From assembly GCA_012718915.1 (NCBI GenBank), contig JAAYBI010000078.1, forward strand, positions 1-64,000: 64,000 bases of DNA. Direction: 5' to 3'. The notes beneath the pieces are model-generated. The model was given only the letters and a program-made list of their open reading frames with translations, was not told the origin of the DNA and searched no databases. Origin of the DNA: Clostridiaceae bacterium. Its GTDB lineage: Bacteria; Bacillota; Clostridia; Saccharofermentanales; Saccharofermentanaceae. Numbering within the stretch: position 1 is the stretch's first letter; the number at the start of each line of letters is the position of its first letter. Positions 1 to 8,854 of this stretch are shown one piece after another. The translations under genes were made by a program, and so were the position numbers.

Positions 1-113
1 AGATTATCTACGATAGCTGTGATAATTTTGCCAAAAGCAGCACCGATTACGACTGCAACGGCTAAGTCAATGACATTCCCCTTTGTGATGAACGCTTTAA
101 AATCTTTGAACAT
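1..113 (-). CDS. mscL: Large-conductance mechanosensitive channel MscL, N-terminal part (cut by window edge)
   Basis: The visible 37 codons start [20 protein letters not shown] and continue into [17 protein letters not shown], which is the amphipathic N-terminal helix and the first, pore-lining transmembrane helix of MscL. MscL is a homopentameric membrane channel that opens under osmotic downshock. The ATG at 113-111 (- strand) is preceded by an AAGGGGG ribosome binding site about 8 bases upstream. The rest of the gene lies left of the window. It sits downstream of a terminator that separates it from the small P-loop gene, so it probably has its own promoter. Confidence 0.93.
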   Translation of the reverse strand, partial: MFKDFKAFITKGNVIDLAVAVVIGAAFGKIITAIVDN

Positions 114-214
114 AATACAAACCCCCTTATTTGTGTCATATAAGTCATTTTTATCATATATCTTTGAGAGAGAAAAGAAAAGCGTTCAGACCAGGTTTCA
201 TCAGAAATCCGGAC

Positions 215-256
215 AAACAAAAAATATAACAGGCATCTTCCTAAGAAGATGCCTGT
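215..256 (-). terminator. Rho-independent terminator of the P-loop gene
   Basis: A perfect 12-bp inverted repeat (229-240 with 245-256, loop CTAA) is followed on the - strand by a run of T (complement of 216-228). It lies 73 bases beyond the stop codon of the gene at 329-739 and separates it from mscL. Confidence 0.85.
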
Positions 257-328
257 CATATTGGTTTCGGCTAAAAAACTATTATGATAGTGAATCTATC
301 AACAAGTCACATGACACATTCAATGAAA

Positions 329-739
329 TCACGTGAATTTGCGAATGCTCTCGTCCAAAGATTCAATGGAGCTACTGCAGATAATGGTAACAGCAATGTT
401 TTTGTCTTTGAGAAATGCATCAAGCTGTTCAAGGAAAGCGGCGAAATCTTTCATTTCCTCTGATTGCGCAACCTTGAAAATACTGTCAATGTAAATGTGC
501 GTTATATCAAAATCTTTAGCATATATGCCACTAATAAAACTAAGCAGCTGGTCAAAGCTGCTACACGGGTACTCGTTCATGTCCACGAGTCTGACTTGAT
601 ACTTTAGAAGGCGGTCTAGGCGATTTCCTCTCTCGATACATACAATGTTGTTGTTTTCTGTGACGGCTTGTGCGTTGATGTCATCGACAAGTTGAGCAGT
701 CTTACCGGTCCCTTTTTCACCTGCAATTACTCTTATCAT
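329..739 (-). CDS. Small P-loop NTPase of unknown function
   Basis: This 136-residue protein begins MIRVIAGEKGTGKT, so a Walker A motif (GEKGTGKT, residues 7-14) lies at the very N-terminus. A hydrophobic strand ending in Asp (ITHIYID) in the middle may be Walker B. The rest is alpha/beta with no recognisable second domain, so it is a stand-alone minimal ATPase fold. I chose the second ATG (739-737): the ribosome binding site GGGAG abuts the upstream ATG at 748 but is 9 bases from this one. The gene is transcribed alone, divergently from rimP, and ends in its own terminator. I do not recognise a characterised homologue; the function is unknown. Confidence 0.7.
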   Translation of the reverse strand: MIRVIAGEKGTGKTAQLVDDINAQAVTENNNIVCIERGNRLDRLLKYQVRLVDMNEYPCSSFDQLLSFISGIYAKDFDITHIYIDSIFKVAQSEEMKDFAAFLEQLDAFLKDKNIAVTIICSSSIESLDESIRKFT

Positions 740-945
740 TGGCAACATCTCCCTTAAGTGTATTTCCCAAAGATTATCTGGGATTAATTTATTTTAACCT
801 ATAATCTGGATAATTTGAATAGTAAAAGCACATCACTTTTCAAACTGTTTGTGACAATTGTATAAATCTGAAGATTCGTAGATAAAAATATAAGCTTTCT
901 ATAAAGTCGTATATTATATCTATAATAAAGAACTTGGCTAGTGTA

Positions 946-974
946 TTGCATCAGGCGATTATTCATGCTAAAAT
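946..974 (+). promoter_or_regulatory. Probable promoter of the rimP-nusA-infB operon
   Basis: TTGCAT (946-951), a 17-base spacer and TAAAAT (969-974) fit a sigma-A promoter. The predicted RNA start near 981 lies just before the leader hairpin and about 70 bases before rimP. The rest of the 740-1052 intergenic stretch is AT-rich; apart from this promoter and the leader hairpin I see only an imperfect inverted repeat near 773-815. Confidence 0.6.
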
Positions 975-996
975 TTCCGTGTAGTATCGGTATTTT

Positions 997-1028
997 GAAA
1001 GAGTGGGTTGTGCCCGCTCTTTCTTTTA
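997..1028 (+). ncRNA. rimP leader hairpin (terminator-like 5' UTR element)
   Basis: An 11-bp stem (997-1007 with 1013-1023, one T-G pair) with loop TTGTG is followed by TTTTAT, so it looks like an intrinsic terminator placed between promoter and first gene. Strong GAGTGGG-type hairpins ahead of rimP recur in Firmicutes, and a rimP-leader motif has been described. Because rimP is followed by nusA and infB, an attenuation role is plausible but inferred. Confidence 0.65.
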
Positions 1029-1052
1029 TAATCGGAAAAAGGAGAGATTGAC

Positions 1053-1514
1053 TTGGCCAATCGATCAAAGATTGCACAGATCGCATTCGAGCTCGCTGAA
1101 CCGCTGGTTTCGGGACTTGGTTACGATTTGGTGGATGCGGAATACAAAAAAGAAGGACCCGCTTACTTTTTGCGTATATTTATTTACAAAAAGGGCGGTA
1201 TAGGAATCGAAGATTGCGAACAGGTCAGCAAGGTATTAGATCCTATTTTCGATCAATCCCTTCCGACGACTCCGGATTATTTTGAAGTATCCTCTCCCGG
1301 ATTGGATCGACCTCTGACAACAGAGGCGGATTTTGAAAGATATGTGGGAGAAGAGGTAGAGGTCACTTTGTCGAATCCCATTGATGGCGTGACAAAGGTG
1401 GAGGGGATAATTCTGAGAATAGATTCGGGAATCCTCTATCTTTCTGCTAAGGATAAAGAGGTTCAAGTTTTATTCGACCATATTACTTCAGCCAAAAGAT
1501 GCATTCGTTTTTAG
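1053..1514 (+). CDS. rimP: Ribosome maturation factor RimP
   Basis: RimP binds the free 30S subunit and assists late maturation of 16S rRNA. The 153-residue product has the usual two-domain length; the family stretch SSPGLDRPL is visible in the middle and a beta-rich C-terminal domain follows. The start is TTG at 1053, with AAAAAGGAGAG 8 bases upstream; no ATG fits as well. It is the first gene of the translation operon and is followed by nusA, the standard Firmicutes arrangement. Confidence 0.95.
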   Translation: MANRSKIAQIAFELAEPLVSGLGYDLVDAEYKKEGPAYFLRIFIYKKGGIGIEDCEQVSKVLDPIFDQSLPTTPDYFEVSSPGLDRPLTTEADFERYVGEEVEVTLSNPIDGVTKVEGIILRIDSGILYLSAKDKEVQVLFDHITSAKRCIRF

Positions 1515-1573
1515 TAAACCTGCAGAGTATAGTCATAGAGAACATTTATTAATGATCGAGAGGAGATCTTAAC

Positions 1574-2722
1574 ATGAATGAAGAACTGATCGGTGCGATT
1601 AAGCTTCTGGCCAAGGAAAGAGGTATTGATGAGGAAGTGCTCTTCATAGCTATTGAGGAGGCTATTGTCGCCGCTTTTAAGAGAGAGTTTTCGGACGCCA
1701 GACAAAATGATAACGTCTATGCGGAGATTGATCGCGAGACCGGGGAGATGGAAGTTTTCGAGGAGCGAGAAGTCTGTGCGGTAGTTGATAACCCTAAGAC
1801 TCAAATTTCTCTTGAAGAGGCCAAGATGATTGACAATGAATTAGAAGAGGGCGACACCATCGGATTAACCATTCCGGTTGAGTCTTTGGGAAGATTGGCT
1901 GCTATTGCGGCCAAGAGTGCCATCAATCAAAAATTGCGCAGTGCGGAACACGTCCGAATTCAAGAAGAGTTTTCTGACCGTATCGGTGAGCTGGCTTCGG
2001 GAATTATTCAGAGAAAAGACAGCAAATTCGTTTTTGTTGACATTGGAAGAGCAGAGGCAACACTTACTCGCCAAGAGCAAGTCAAAGACGAGAAATATAA
2101 TTTTAATCAACACATGAAGTTCTTGATTCTCAAAGTAGAAGAGCACAATGGTCGTCCGGTAGTTTACGTGTCAAGAAGTCATCCGAATTTAGTTCGTAAA
2201 CTTTTCGAGCAAGAGGTTCCGGAAATTGCAAACGGAATTGTCGAGATTGTTTCGGTTGCTCGTGAGGCCGGCTCAAGAAGCAAGCTTGCGGTGATGAGCC
2301 GTGATGAGGATGTAGATCCGCTCGGCGCTTGCGTCGGACAACGGGGATCTCGTGTTCAGGCTATCATGGATGAGCTTGGGCAAGAAAAGATTGATGTCAT
2401 AGAATGGGACGAGGATCCGGCCGTGTTTATCAGTAATGCATTATTGCCGGCGAAAGTTATTCGAGTTGACACAGAAATTAACACGAAAGATGACGGTTCA
2501 AGAGATTTGTCCGCCAAAGTAGTCGTTCCTGATCATCAGTATTCTTTGGCTATCGGTCGTGCCGGTCAAAATGTACGCCTCGCGGCTCGATTAACCGGTT
2601 GGAAAATTGACATCAAGAGTGAATCGCAGTATCAAGAAATGCTTCAAAATGAATTCATGTCTAATTTTACAGTCGCAGATGAAGAGAGCGAACCAATTGA
2701 AGATGAAGGAAATGACGGCTGA
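1574..2722 (+). CDS. nusA: Transcription termination/antitermination factor NusA
   Basis: NusA binds RNA polymerase and nascent RNA and modulates pausing, intrinsic termination and rRNA antitermination. The 382-residue protein shows the N-terminal polymerase-binding domain (about 1-125), an S1 domain (about 135-200, containing FVDIGRAEATL) and two KH domains (about 230-345, with GACVGQRGSRVQAI and SLAIGRAGQNVRLAARLTGW). It ends in a short acidic tail and lacks the repeats found at the C-terminus of the E. coli protein, as usual for Firmicutes. An AGGAG site precedes the ATG by 8 bases. Confidence 0.97.
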   Translation: MNEELIGAIKLLAKERGIDEEVLFIAIEEAIVAAFKREFSDARQNDNVYAEIDRETGEMEVFEEREVCAVVDNPKTQISLEEAKMIDNELEEGDTIGLTIPVESLGRLAAIAAKSAINQKLRSAEHVRIQEEFSDRIGELASGIIQRKDSKFVFVDIGRAEATLTRQEQVKDEKYNFNQHMKFLILKVEEHNGRPVVYVSRSHPNLVRKLFEQEVPEIANGIVEIVSVAREAGSRSKLAVMSRDEDVDPLGACVGQRGSRVQAIMDELGQEKIDVIEWDEDPAVFISNALLPAKVIRVDTEINTKDDGSRDLSAKVVVPDHQYSLAIGRAGQNVRLAARLTGWKIDIKSESQYQEMLQNEFMSNFTVADEESEPIEDEGNDG

Positions 2723-2790
2723 TTCTTCTTCGAATCGCAATATAGTCTTCAGGTTTTGAGAAGATTGCTTTGTGAAAAGGAGTGGTTAAC

Positions 2791-3060
2791 TTGAAAAAAA
2801 TCCCTCAGAGAATGTGTGTGGCATGCAAGGCGCGCAGAGACAAAAGTGAATTACTTCGGGTGGTCTTACTGCCGGATGGGCACACCGAGCTTGATCCGAC
2901 GGGCAAAATGCCGGGAAGAGGGGCATATGTTTGCAAAGATGAAGATTGCATTGCTCAAGCGCTTAAAGCCAACCGGTTTCAGAGGGGATTGAAGACACAG
3001 GTTGACTCAGATACGGTAGAACAGCTAAAGACCATCTATCCTAATAAAGAGCAGAGGTAA
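2791..3060 (+). CDS. rnpM: YlxR family RNA-binding protein (RnpM)
   Basis: This small basic protein of about 89 residues carries the YlxR signature RMCVACKARRDKSELLRVV near the N-terminus and GRGAYVCKDEDC in the middle. The family has been reported to modulate RNase P (RnpM). I placed the start at TTG 2791, because AAGGAG (2777-2782) is 8 bases upstream and overlaps the alternative GTG at 2782. It lies between nusA and the L7Ae-like gene, its conserved position. Confidence 0.9.
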   Translation: MKKIPQRMCVACKARRDKSELLRVVLLPDGHTELDPTGKMPGRGAYVCKDEDCIAQALKANRFQRGLKTQVDSDTVEQLKTIYPNKEQR

Positions 3061-3072
3061 CGAAATAAGATA

Positions 3073-3441
3073 ATGGCTGTAAAAAACAATAAATCGCAAT
3101 CCGTTGAGATTGAAATAACGCCGAATCGTGTTTTATCGTTTATTGGTTTAGCGGCAAAGGCCGGAAGAATTATCGCAGGATTTGACAGTGTTTCAATATC
3201 AATTGGACAGAAGACGGCAAAACTTGTTATTATTGCCAGGGATACGTCACCGGGGACAGCTAGAAAAATTGAATCTTTGTGCATCAAAGAACATGTTCCG
3301 GTTTATCGCTTCTTTGATAAAAACTCGCTTGGCGATGCACTCGGAAAGAGTCCCAAAGCGATAGTCGCGGTGATGGACGAGAACTTTGCAAGAGAAATTG
3401 CAGTTAAAATGGATCGGTTAATCCGAAACATTCCAGAGTAA
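3073..3441 (+). CDS. ylxQ: L7Ae-family ribosomal protein YlxQ
   Basis: A 122-residue protein of the L7Ae/L30e/S12e fold. The family stretch FIGLAAKAGRIIAGFDSV is visible near residue 20, and AKLVIIARDTSPGT follows. YlxQ proteins are thought to bind kink-turn RNA, but their cellular job is not settled. The ATG at 3073 has only a weak ribosome binding site, so translation probably depends on coupling with rnpM, which ends 12 bases upstream. infB follows. Confidence 0.9.
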   Translation: MAVKNNKSQSVEIEITPNRVLSFIGLAAKAGRIIAGFDSVSISIGQKTAKLVIIARDTSPGTARKIESLCIKEHVPVYRFFDKNSLGDALGKSPKAIVAVMDENFAREIAVKMDRLIRNIPE

Positions 3442-3479
3442 ATTGAATATATTAGCTTACACAATTTGAGGAGGCATAC

Positions 3480-6458
3480 ATGACAGAAAAAAAGGACTTA
3501 ACCGATCGTAAAAATGATAAGACCGAGCCGGTTACACACTCCGATATGGAGATCACCGGACCGGAAATCATTGTAAGCGGTATTTCCGGAACCAAGACGT
3601 TGCGAGTCGGACGCGTGAATAAAAAGTCACGTGCAACACCGCAAGATAAAGCAGAAGGTGTTGAGGCGAAAGAGCAATCTTCCGTCAAAAGTGTCGAGCC
3701 GGTAAAGGAGTCGATTCCGAAGCCTTCCGAAGAAAAGGTCGTTGGGAAGACGATTGATAAACCAGAGTCACAGGTGTCTGCCTCCGCACAAGTGACCCCA
3801 AAGGAAGCTTTGCCCCCCAAAGAGTCTACTGTTGAAGTGGCTGTTCCGGTTAAGGGAATTGCGCCGGACTCTGTGCAAGAAAAACCAGCGGAGGTCTCAC
3901 CGATTTCAACACCGATGACGGAGAACAGAAATGCTGCTCCGAGCAATCGCGCGAACACGGTTCGTACAGATCGTTCCAGTTATGTTCCGGGATCAGACAA
4001 TCGTCCGAGACAGGGCTATACGGACCGAGGACCCTCGTTTTCGGGACAGCAGGGTAACGGACCGCGTCCAAGCGGCAATAATTTTGGTCAGGGCGGACCA
4101 CGTCCGGGCGGTAATTCATACGGCCAAGGCGGACCACGTCCGGGTGGTAATTCATACGGCCAGGGCGGGCCTCGTCCGGGCGGTAATTCATACGGTCAAG
4201 GCGGACCGCGTCCTGGTGGCGGCAATTTCGGTCCCGGCGGACCACGTCCGGGCGGTAATTCGTTCGGCCAAGGCGGACCACGTCCGGGCGGTGCTTCTTT
4301 TGCTCCGGGTGGTCAGCGCGGACCAGGTCAGAGACCGGATTCGGATCGTCCGGGTCAAGGTCGTCCTTCGTTTTCGAGACCTGCTCCAAAAGATGAAGAT
4401 GATACCATTACTCTCGAAAAGAGCAAAGAAAAGGCTAATTTTGCTGCTCGAGATGCTATTGATAAAAGTCGTAAGGAAGTCAACAAGGATTTCAAGAAAG
4501 ATGCGGTCAGACCGACTGGCACACAGGGAGACAAGCGGGTCGGTAATCAGCGTGCTGTGACTTCAGCCTTTGTCGGTCGCGACGCTACAGATATTCTTGC
4601 AGACGATACCGTTTTGGACGCGTCCTATCCTGTATCACACAAGGGACGTCGTTCGGGACAGAGACGGCGTGGGAATAACGGGCAAGCTCAAGAACAACCC
4701 AAGGCGGTACTTACACATGTTCAGTTGCCCGAAATTATTACGGTAAAAGACTTTTCCGAAGGCATTCAGAAGCGTTCTTCGGAGGTTATAAAAAAGCTGA
4801 TGAAGCTGGGTATGCTTGCAACACTCAATCAAGAAATTGATTTTGATACGGCAACACTGATTGCAGAGGAATTCGGCATTACGACAGAAAAACTCCTTGT
4901 CATCACGGAGGAGGATATCCTATTTGATGATACGGAAGATACGGATGAGAACCTAAGACCGCGTCCGCCTGTCGTTGTTGTTATGGGTCACGTCGATCAC
5001 GGCAAGACCTCCTTGTTGGATCGTATTCGGTCGGCAACTGTCGTCAAAGGCGAGGCCGGCGGCATCACGCAGCATATCGGCGCATATACGGTTCGACTGA
5101 ATGAAAAACGTATTACGTTTTTGGATACTCCGGGTCACGAAGCTTTCACCACAATGAGAGCCAGAGGCGCTCAGGTTACTGATATTGCCATCCTGGTTGT
5201 AGCTGCGGATGACGGTGTCATGCCACAGACTATCGAAGCCATTAATCACGCTCGGGCAGCGAATACCGAGATTGTTGTCGCAATCAATAAAATCGACCGA
5301 CCGGGTGCGAATGTCGATAAAGTAAAGCAAGAGTTGTCCGTTCACGGCATTTTGCCCGAGGACTGGGGCGGATCTACGATAATGGTTCCTGTATCTGCTC
5401 ACACCGGAGAAGGAATCGAAGAACTTCTCGAAATGGTTCTTTTGACCGCCGAAGTTATGGACTTAAAGGCTGACCCTGACAAACAAGCGAAGGGTACGGT
5501 TATTGAGGCTAGGTTGGATAAGAATCGCGGACCGGTCGCTACTGTATTAGTGCAACGCGGTACGCTTAGAAGCGGAGATACGGTCGTTACCGGATCGACG
5601 GTCGGACGCGTTCGTGCTATGACAGACGACAAGGGTGCTGAGGTCAAAAAGGCCGGACCGTCTGTTCCGGTTGAAATCTTAGGTTTATCGGAAGTTCCGG
5701 AAGCCGGAGAGATATTCTACGCGGTTACGGATGAGAAGGTCGCACGTCAATTAGCCGAAAAGCGTCGTGTAAAACAACGTGAAGATCAGTTGAGAAAATC
5801 ATCACGTATGTCGCTCGAGACATTGGCACAGACCTTGGCGGCCGGAGAAATTCATGATTTGAACTTGATTGTCAAGGCGGATGTTCAGGGTTCTGTTGAA
5901 GCAGTAATCCAGTCTCTCGAAAAATTGACTAACGACGAAGTCCGTGTCAGAGTGGTTCATGGTGCCGTCGGTGCAATTACCGAAGCAGATGTCACGCTGG
6001 CGGATGTCACAAACGCAATAATAATCGGATTTAATGTTCGTCCTTCGGCAATGATCGTCGAAATGGCAAAAGAGGCCGGGGTTGATATTAAGTTGTATCG
6101 CGTTATTTATAATGCGATTGAGGATATTGAGGCCGCGATGAAGGGACTCTTAAAACCTAAATTTGAAGAGGCTATTCTCGGTCACATTGAAATTCGACAG
6201 ATTTTCAAAGTGTCGAGCGTCGGTACAATCGGTGGAGCTTACGTTCTTGACGGTAAGGTTTTACGTTCTTCGGAGGTTCGTATAGTTCGATCCGGCATCG
6301 TCGTGCACGAAGGAAAGCTTGCATCTTTGAAGCGATTTAAAGATGACGTCAAAGAAGTTAACGCAGGATACGAGTGTGGTATTTCAATCGAGGGATATAA
6401 CGACATCATAGAAGGTGACGTCATTGAAGCATTTGAAATGCGCGAAAAAAAGCGCTGA
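3480..6458 (+). CDS. infB: Translation initiation factor IF-2
   Basis: IF-2 is the GTPase that brings fMet-tRNA to the 30S subunit and promotes subunit joining. At 992 residues it is longer than typical Firmicutes IF-2 (about 700-850) because of a long, low-complexity N-terminal half. This has a charged region, then Gly/Pro/Arg/Asn repeats (about 203-274), then an IF2N-type domain near residues 415-480. The G domain begins about residue 495 with GHVDHGKT (503-510), DTPGHEAF and NKID; domains II-IV follow to the end. The start ATG is preceded by GAGGAGG. It lies in the usual place between ylxQ and rbfA. Confidence 0.98.
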   Translation: MTEKKDLTDRKNDKTEPVTHSDMEITGPEIIVSGISGTKTLRVGRVNKKSRATPQDKAEGVEAKEQSSVKSVEPVKESIPKPSEEKVVGKTIDKPESQVSASAQVTPKEALPPKESTVEVAVPVKGIAPDSVQEKPAEVSPISTPMTENRNAAPSNRANTVRTDRSSYVPGSDNRPRQGYTDRGPSFSGQQGNGPRPSGNNFGQGGPRPGGNSYGQGGPRPGGNSYGQGGPRPGGNSYGQGGPRPGGGNFGPGGPRPGGNSFGQGGPRPGGASFAPGGQRGPGQRPDSDRPGQGRPSFSRPAPKDEDDTITLEKSKEKANFAARDAIDKSRKEVNKDFKKDAVRPTGTQGDKRVGNQRAVTSAFVGRDATDILADDTVLDASYPVSHKGRRSGQRRRGNNGQAQEQPKAVLTHVQLPEIITVKDFSEGIQKRSSEVIKKLMKLGMLATLNQEIDFDTATLIAEEFGITTEKLLVITEEDILFDDTEDTDENLRPRPPVVVVMGHVDHGKTSLLDRIRSATVVKGEAGGITQHIGAYTVRLNEKRITFLDTPGHEAFTTMRARGAQVTDIAILVVAADDGVMPQTIEAINHARAANTEIVVAINKIDRPGANVDKVKQELSVHGILPEDWGGSTIMVPVSAHTGEGIEELLEMVLLTAEVMDLKADPDKQAKGTVIEARLDKNRGPVATVLVQRGTLRSGDTVVTGSTVGRVRAMTDDKGAEVKKAGPSVPVEILGLSEVPEAGEIFYAVTDEKVARQLAEKRRVKQREDQLRKSSRMSLETLAQTLAAGEIHDLNLIVKADVQGSVEAVIQSLEKLTNDEVRVRVVHGAVGAITEADVTLADVTNAIIIGFNVRPSAMIVEMAKEAGVDIKLYRVIYNAIEDIEAAMKGLLKPKFEEAILGHIEIRQIFKVSSVGTIGGAYVLDGKVLRSSEVRIVRSGIVVHEGKLASLKRFKDDVKEVNAGYECGISIEGYNDIIEGDVIEAFEMREKKR
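4086..4301 (+). repeat. Six tandem 36-bp repeats inside infB
   Basis: Six consecutive in-frame 36-bp units encode variants of [12 protein letters not shown] (IF-2 residues 203-274). Units 1-3 (4086, 4122, 4158) are almost identical, while units 4-6 have diverged, which suggests recent copying of the first ones. Less regular copies flank both sides. They create long false reading frames on both strands. Confidence 0.95.
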
Positions 6459-6507
6459 TTCTCCACTTCTAGAATAACGATTTTGCGATAATTCCGGGAG
6501 GATACTT

Positions 6508-6870
6508 ATGAGAAGAGACAGATCTGCTCGAGTTGGCGATGAAATGCAAAAAATGATTGCCGATATTTTGAGAAATGACATTAAAGATCCTCGCATTCCC
6601 GTGATGACGTCAGTTGTTGAAGTGAAAATGTCAGCTGACTTGTCACATGCGACGGTCTATCTATCAGTGATGACCGATGATAAGGGCAAAAAAGATTTTT
6701 CGGAAGCGATTAATAAAGCCTCCGGCTTCATACGCAGGGAGGCAAGTCAGAGAATCAATCTTCGTGTAGCACCTGAACTCCATTTTGTCATTGATGATTC
6801 TATTGAAAAAGGCATGCGCCTTATGAAGCTCATCGATGATACGATTAAGGAGGATCAGTCGCGTGGGTGA
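6508..6870 (+). CDS. rbfA: 30S ribosome-binding factor RbfA
   Basis: RbfA is a cold-shock 30S assembly factor with a single KH-like domain. The 120-residue protein has family features: RVGDEMQKMIADILRNDIKD at the N-terminus, LSHATVYLSV in the middle and PELHFVIDDSIEKGMRL near the C-terminus. GGGAGG precedes the ATG at 6508. Its last codons overlap the nrnA start by 8 bases, so the two are translationally coupled. Confidence 0.96.
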   Translation: MRRDRSARVGDEMQKMIADILRNDIKDPRIPVMTSVVEVKMSADLSHATVYLSVMTDDKGKKDFSEAINKASGFIRREASQRINLRVAPELHFVIDDSIEKGMRLMKLIDDTIKEDQSRG

Positions 6871-7879
6871 AGTTGCCGACTCTATTGTAGATCTTTTGTT
6901 GTCCGAGGATATTTCCGGGAAGGTTATTTTTGTCTATCCTCATGTTCGTCTGGATGGTGATTGTATCGGATCCGCGGCAGCATTAGTTGCTGTTCTTCGC
7001 AATATTAACCGTAGAAGTTACGTTATGTTGGAGGAGCCGATTCCGGAGCGTTTGGCGTTTATGAATATTCCGGATGATTTATACCGCATATATTCTTCTG
7101 ATAACCATAACCAATTATCACAAGAACAGGGACTCGCTGTCGCGGTGGATTGTTCAGATGCCGGAAGAATGGGTTCTGCAGGCACTCTTTATGAGGTGTC
7201 ATCGTCAAAAGCAGTTCTTGATCATCATGTATCAAGCGGAGAAGCAACGGGCACCAGGTTAGTGGTTCCTCAAGCTGCGGCAACCGCTGAACTCGTATTG
7301 CATATCATTCGGATTATAGAAACTCGCACCCATAAATCTCTGCTCAATGAACAAATTGCGAATTTCCTGATGGTTGGAATTCAATCGGATACCGGTCGTT
7401 TTTCTTACCAGAATACGACGCCGGATACGCTTCGTGCGGCGGCGGATCTTTTGGAAGCCGGTGCGAATTTGTACCTCAACGCATATCATCTTTTTGATTT
7501 GACGAGTGTTGAAAGAATGCGCTTGATTTCTAAAGCACTTTCCGGAGCAAGGATGTTCTACGACGGAAAAATGGCGATGACGGCGGTCACACAGGAGATG
7601 ATTCGCGATGCGAATGCTTCCGATTATGCGGCTGACGGTCTGGTATCGAATCTTCGAGATATCGAAGGAGTCGTGGCTTCATTTGTTGTCAGGGAGTCTG
7701 GTGATGGCGAAATTCGTGTCAATATCAGAAGTAGAGAACCCTTTGATTCAGCCGCTTTTGCCGAGATTTTTGGTGGCGGAGGTCATCACAGGGCAGCAGG
7801 TTTTTCTGTCCGGGATTCTTCAGTTAATGAGGTCTGTAAGTCCATCATTCATCAAGCTGAATCTTTTTTTACGGAGTAG
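6863..7879 (+). CDS. nrnA: DHH-family nanoRNase / pAp phosphatase NrnA
   Basis: NrnA degrades 2-5-mer RNAs and dephosphorylates 3'-phosphoadenosine 5'-phosphate. The protein (338 residues) has the DHH domain motifs RLDGDCIGSA, AVDCSDAGR and LDHH, which bind two metal ions, and the C-terminal DHHA1 substrate motif FGGGGHHRAAGF. I start it at GTG 6863: AAGGAGG (6846-6852) lies 10 bases upstream and the longer in-frame extension has no ribosome binding site. It follows rbfA and precedes truB, as in most Firmicutes. Confidence 0.93.
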   Translation: MGEVADSIVDLLLSEDISGKVIFVYPHVRLDGDCIGSAAALVAVLRNINRRSYVMLEEPIPERLAFMNIPDDLYRIYSSDNHNQLSQEQGLAVAVDCSDAGRMGSAGTLYEVSSSKAVLDHHVSSGEATGTRLVVPQAAATAELVLHIIRIIETRTHKSLLNEQIANFLMVGIQSDTGRFSYQNTTPDTLRAAADLLEAGANLYLNAYHLFDLTSVERMRLISKALSGARMFYDGKMAMTAVTQEMIRDANASDYAADGLVSNLRDIEGVVASFVVRESGDGEIRVNIRSREPFDSAAFAEIFGGGGHHRAAGFSVRDSSVNEVCKSIIHQAESFFTE

Positions 7880-7882
7880 AAG

Positions 7883-8854
7883 ATGACTGAAAACCGATTA
7901 GTGAGCGGTCTTATTCTTGCGGACAAGCCCGAAGGTATTTCGTCTTTTCGATTGGACAGTCTGATCAGAAGATTTTCGGGTGTTAAGAAAGTAGGACACG
8001 TAGGGACTCTGGATCCATTTGCTACTGGTTTGTTGCCCATTTGTGTCGGTGCCTCGACTCGGCTTATACGCTATATGGATGATTACGATAAGACATACGA
8101 GTGCGAGGCGATTTTCGGTGCGTTTTCGGATACTCAAGATCGTACCGGTAAATTATTCGGCGGAAGAACGCCGACAGAAGCCGAACTGAATGAGATGCGA
8201 CAAGACAACTATCTGCTTATCAGATCATTTTTTGATCGCTTGGTTGGGGAACAATTTCAACAGCCACCCCAATTTTCTGCAATAAAAATTGCGGGAAAAC
8301 CGGCGTATTCTTATGCGCGACAAGGCCTTAATGTGGATATTAAGCCTCGAAGAATCGAGATATATTCTTCCGAAGTGATGTCAATCTCTTGTGAACCAAG
8401 TTTATCCGTTGTTTTTCGAGTTCGATGCTCAAAAGGTACGTACATCCGTACTATATGTCAGGATTTGGGCGAATATACCGGTTTTGGCGCGTATGCGTCA
8501 TCTTTGAGACGAGTGGCTTGCGGAGGTCTTCGTGTTTCGGATTCATTGACCCTCGAAAAACTTGAGGCATTATCTCAAGAAGGTCAATTTGCTAAGGCAT
8601 TTGTCAGTGATCTTGTGTGTGTGGAGCACTTACCGGCGATTGAGCTAACTGCAGACGAGATGCATAATATTCGACAGGGTAAAAAACTGCCTCTTCACCT
8701 TTTCGAAGACAGATTACCATATGGTAGCATGAGTAATGAAGAAATTGCCCGTCATCGAGCAATGTTTGAAGGGACACTGATTGCAGTCGTTTATCCGAGA
8801 GTATCGGAAGAAGAGCAAATACTCAAAATTGAAAGGATGCTATACACAAAGTGA
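7883..8854 (+). CDS. truB: tRNA pseudouridine-55 synthase TruB
   Basis: TruB makes pseudouridine 55 in the T-loop of tRNAs. The catalytic Asp is D44 in GHVGTLDPFATGLL; KTYECEAIFG and RCSKGTYIRTICQDLG are further family motifs. The 323-residue length is normal for the Firmicutes form with a C-terminal PUA-like extension. GGAG lies 6 bases before the ATG. It overlaps ribF by 4 bases (GTGA). Confidence 0.96.
   Translation: MTENRLVSGLILADKPEGISSFRLDSLIRRFSGVKKVGHVGTLDPFATGLLPICVGASTRLIRYMDDYDKTYECEAIFGAFSDTQDRTGKLFGGRTPTEAELNEMRQDNYLLIRSFFDRLVGEQFQQPPQFSAIKIAGKPAYSYARQGLNVDIKPRRIEIYSSEVMSISCEPSLSVVFRVRCSKGTYIRTICQDLGEYTGFGAYASSLRRVACGGLRVSDSLTLEKLEALSQEGQFAKAFVSDLVCVEHLPAIELTADEMHNIRQGKKLPLHLFEDRLPYGSMSNEEIARHRAMFEGTLIAVVYPRVSEEEQILKIERMLYTK

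Noticed and set aside
799-1086. Minus-strand reading frame in the rimP upstream region
   Set aside because: It spans the rimP promoter and leader hairpin, has no ribosome binding site and no recognisable composition.
4086-4301. Regularly spaced 36-bp repeats as a CRISPR-like array
   Set aside because: Repeats are directly adjacent without spacers and lie in frame inside infB.
3850-4560. Long reading frames antisense and in alternative frame across the infB repeats
   Set aside because: They arise from GC-rich 36-bp repeats without stop codons; IF-2 explains the region and the shadow products have low-complexity Arg/Asp compositions.
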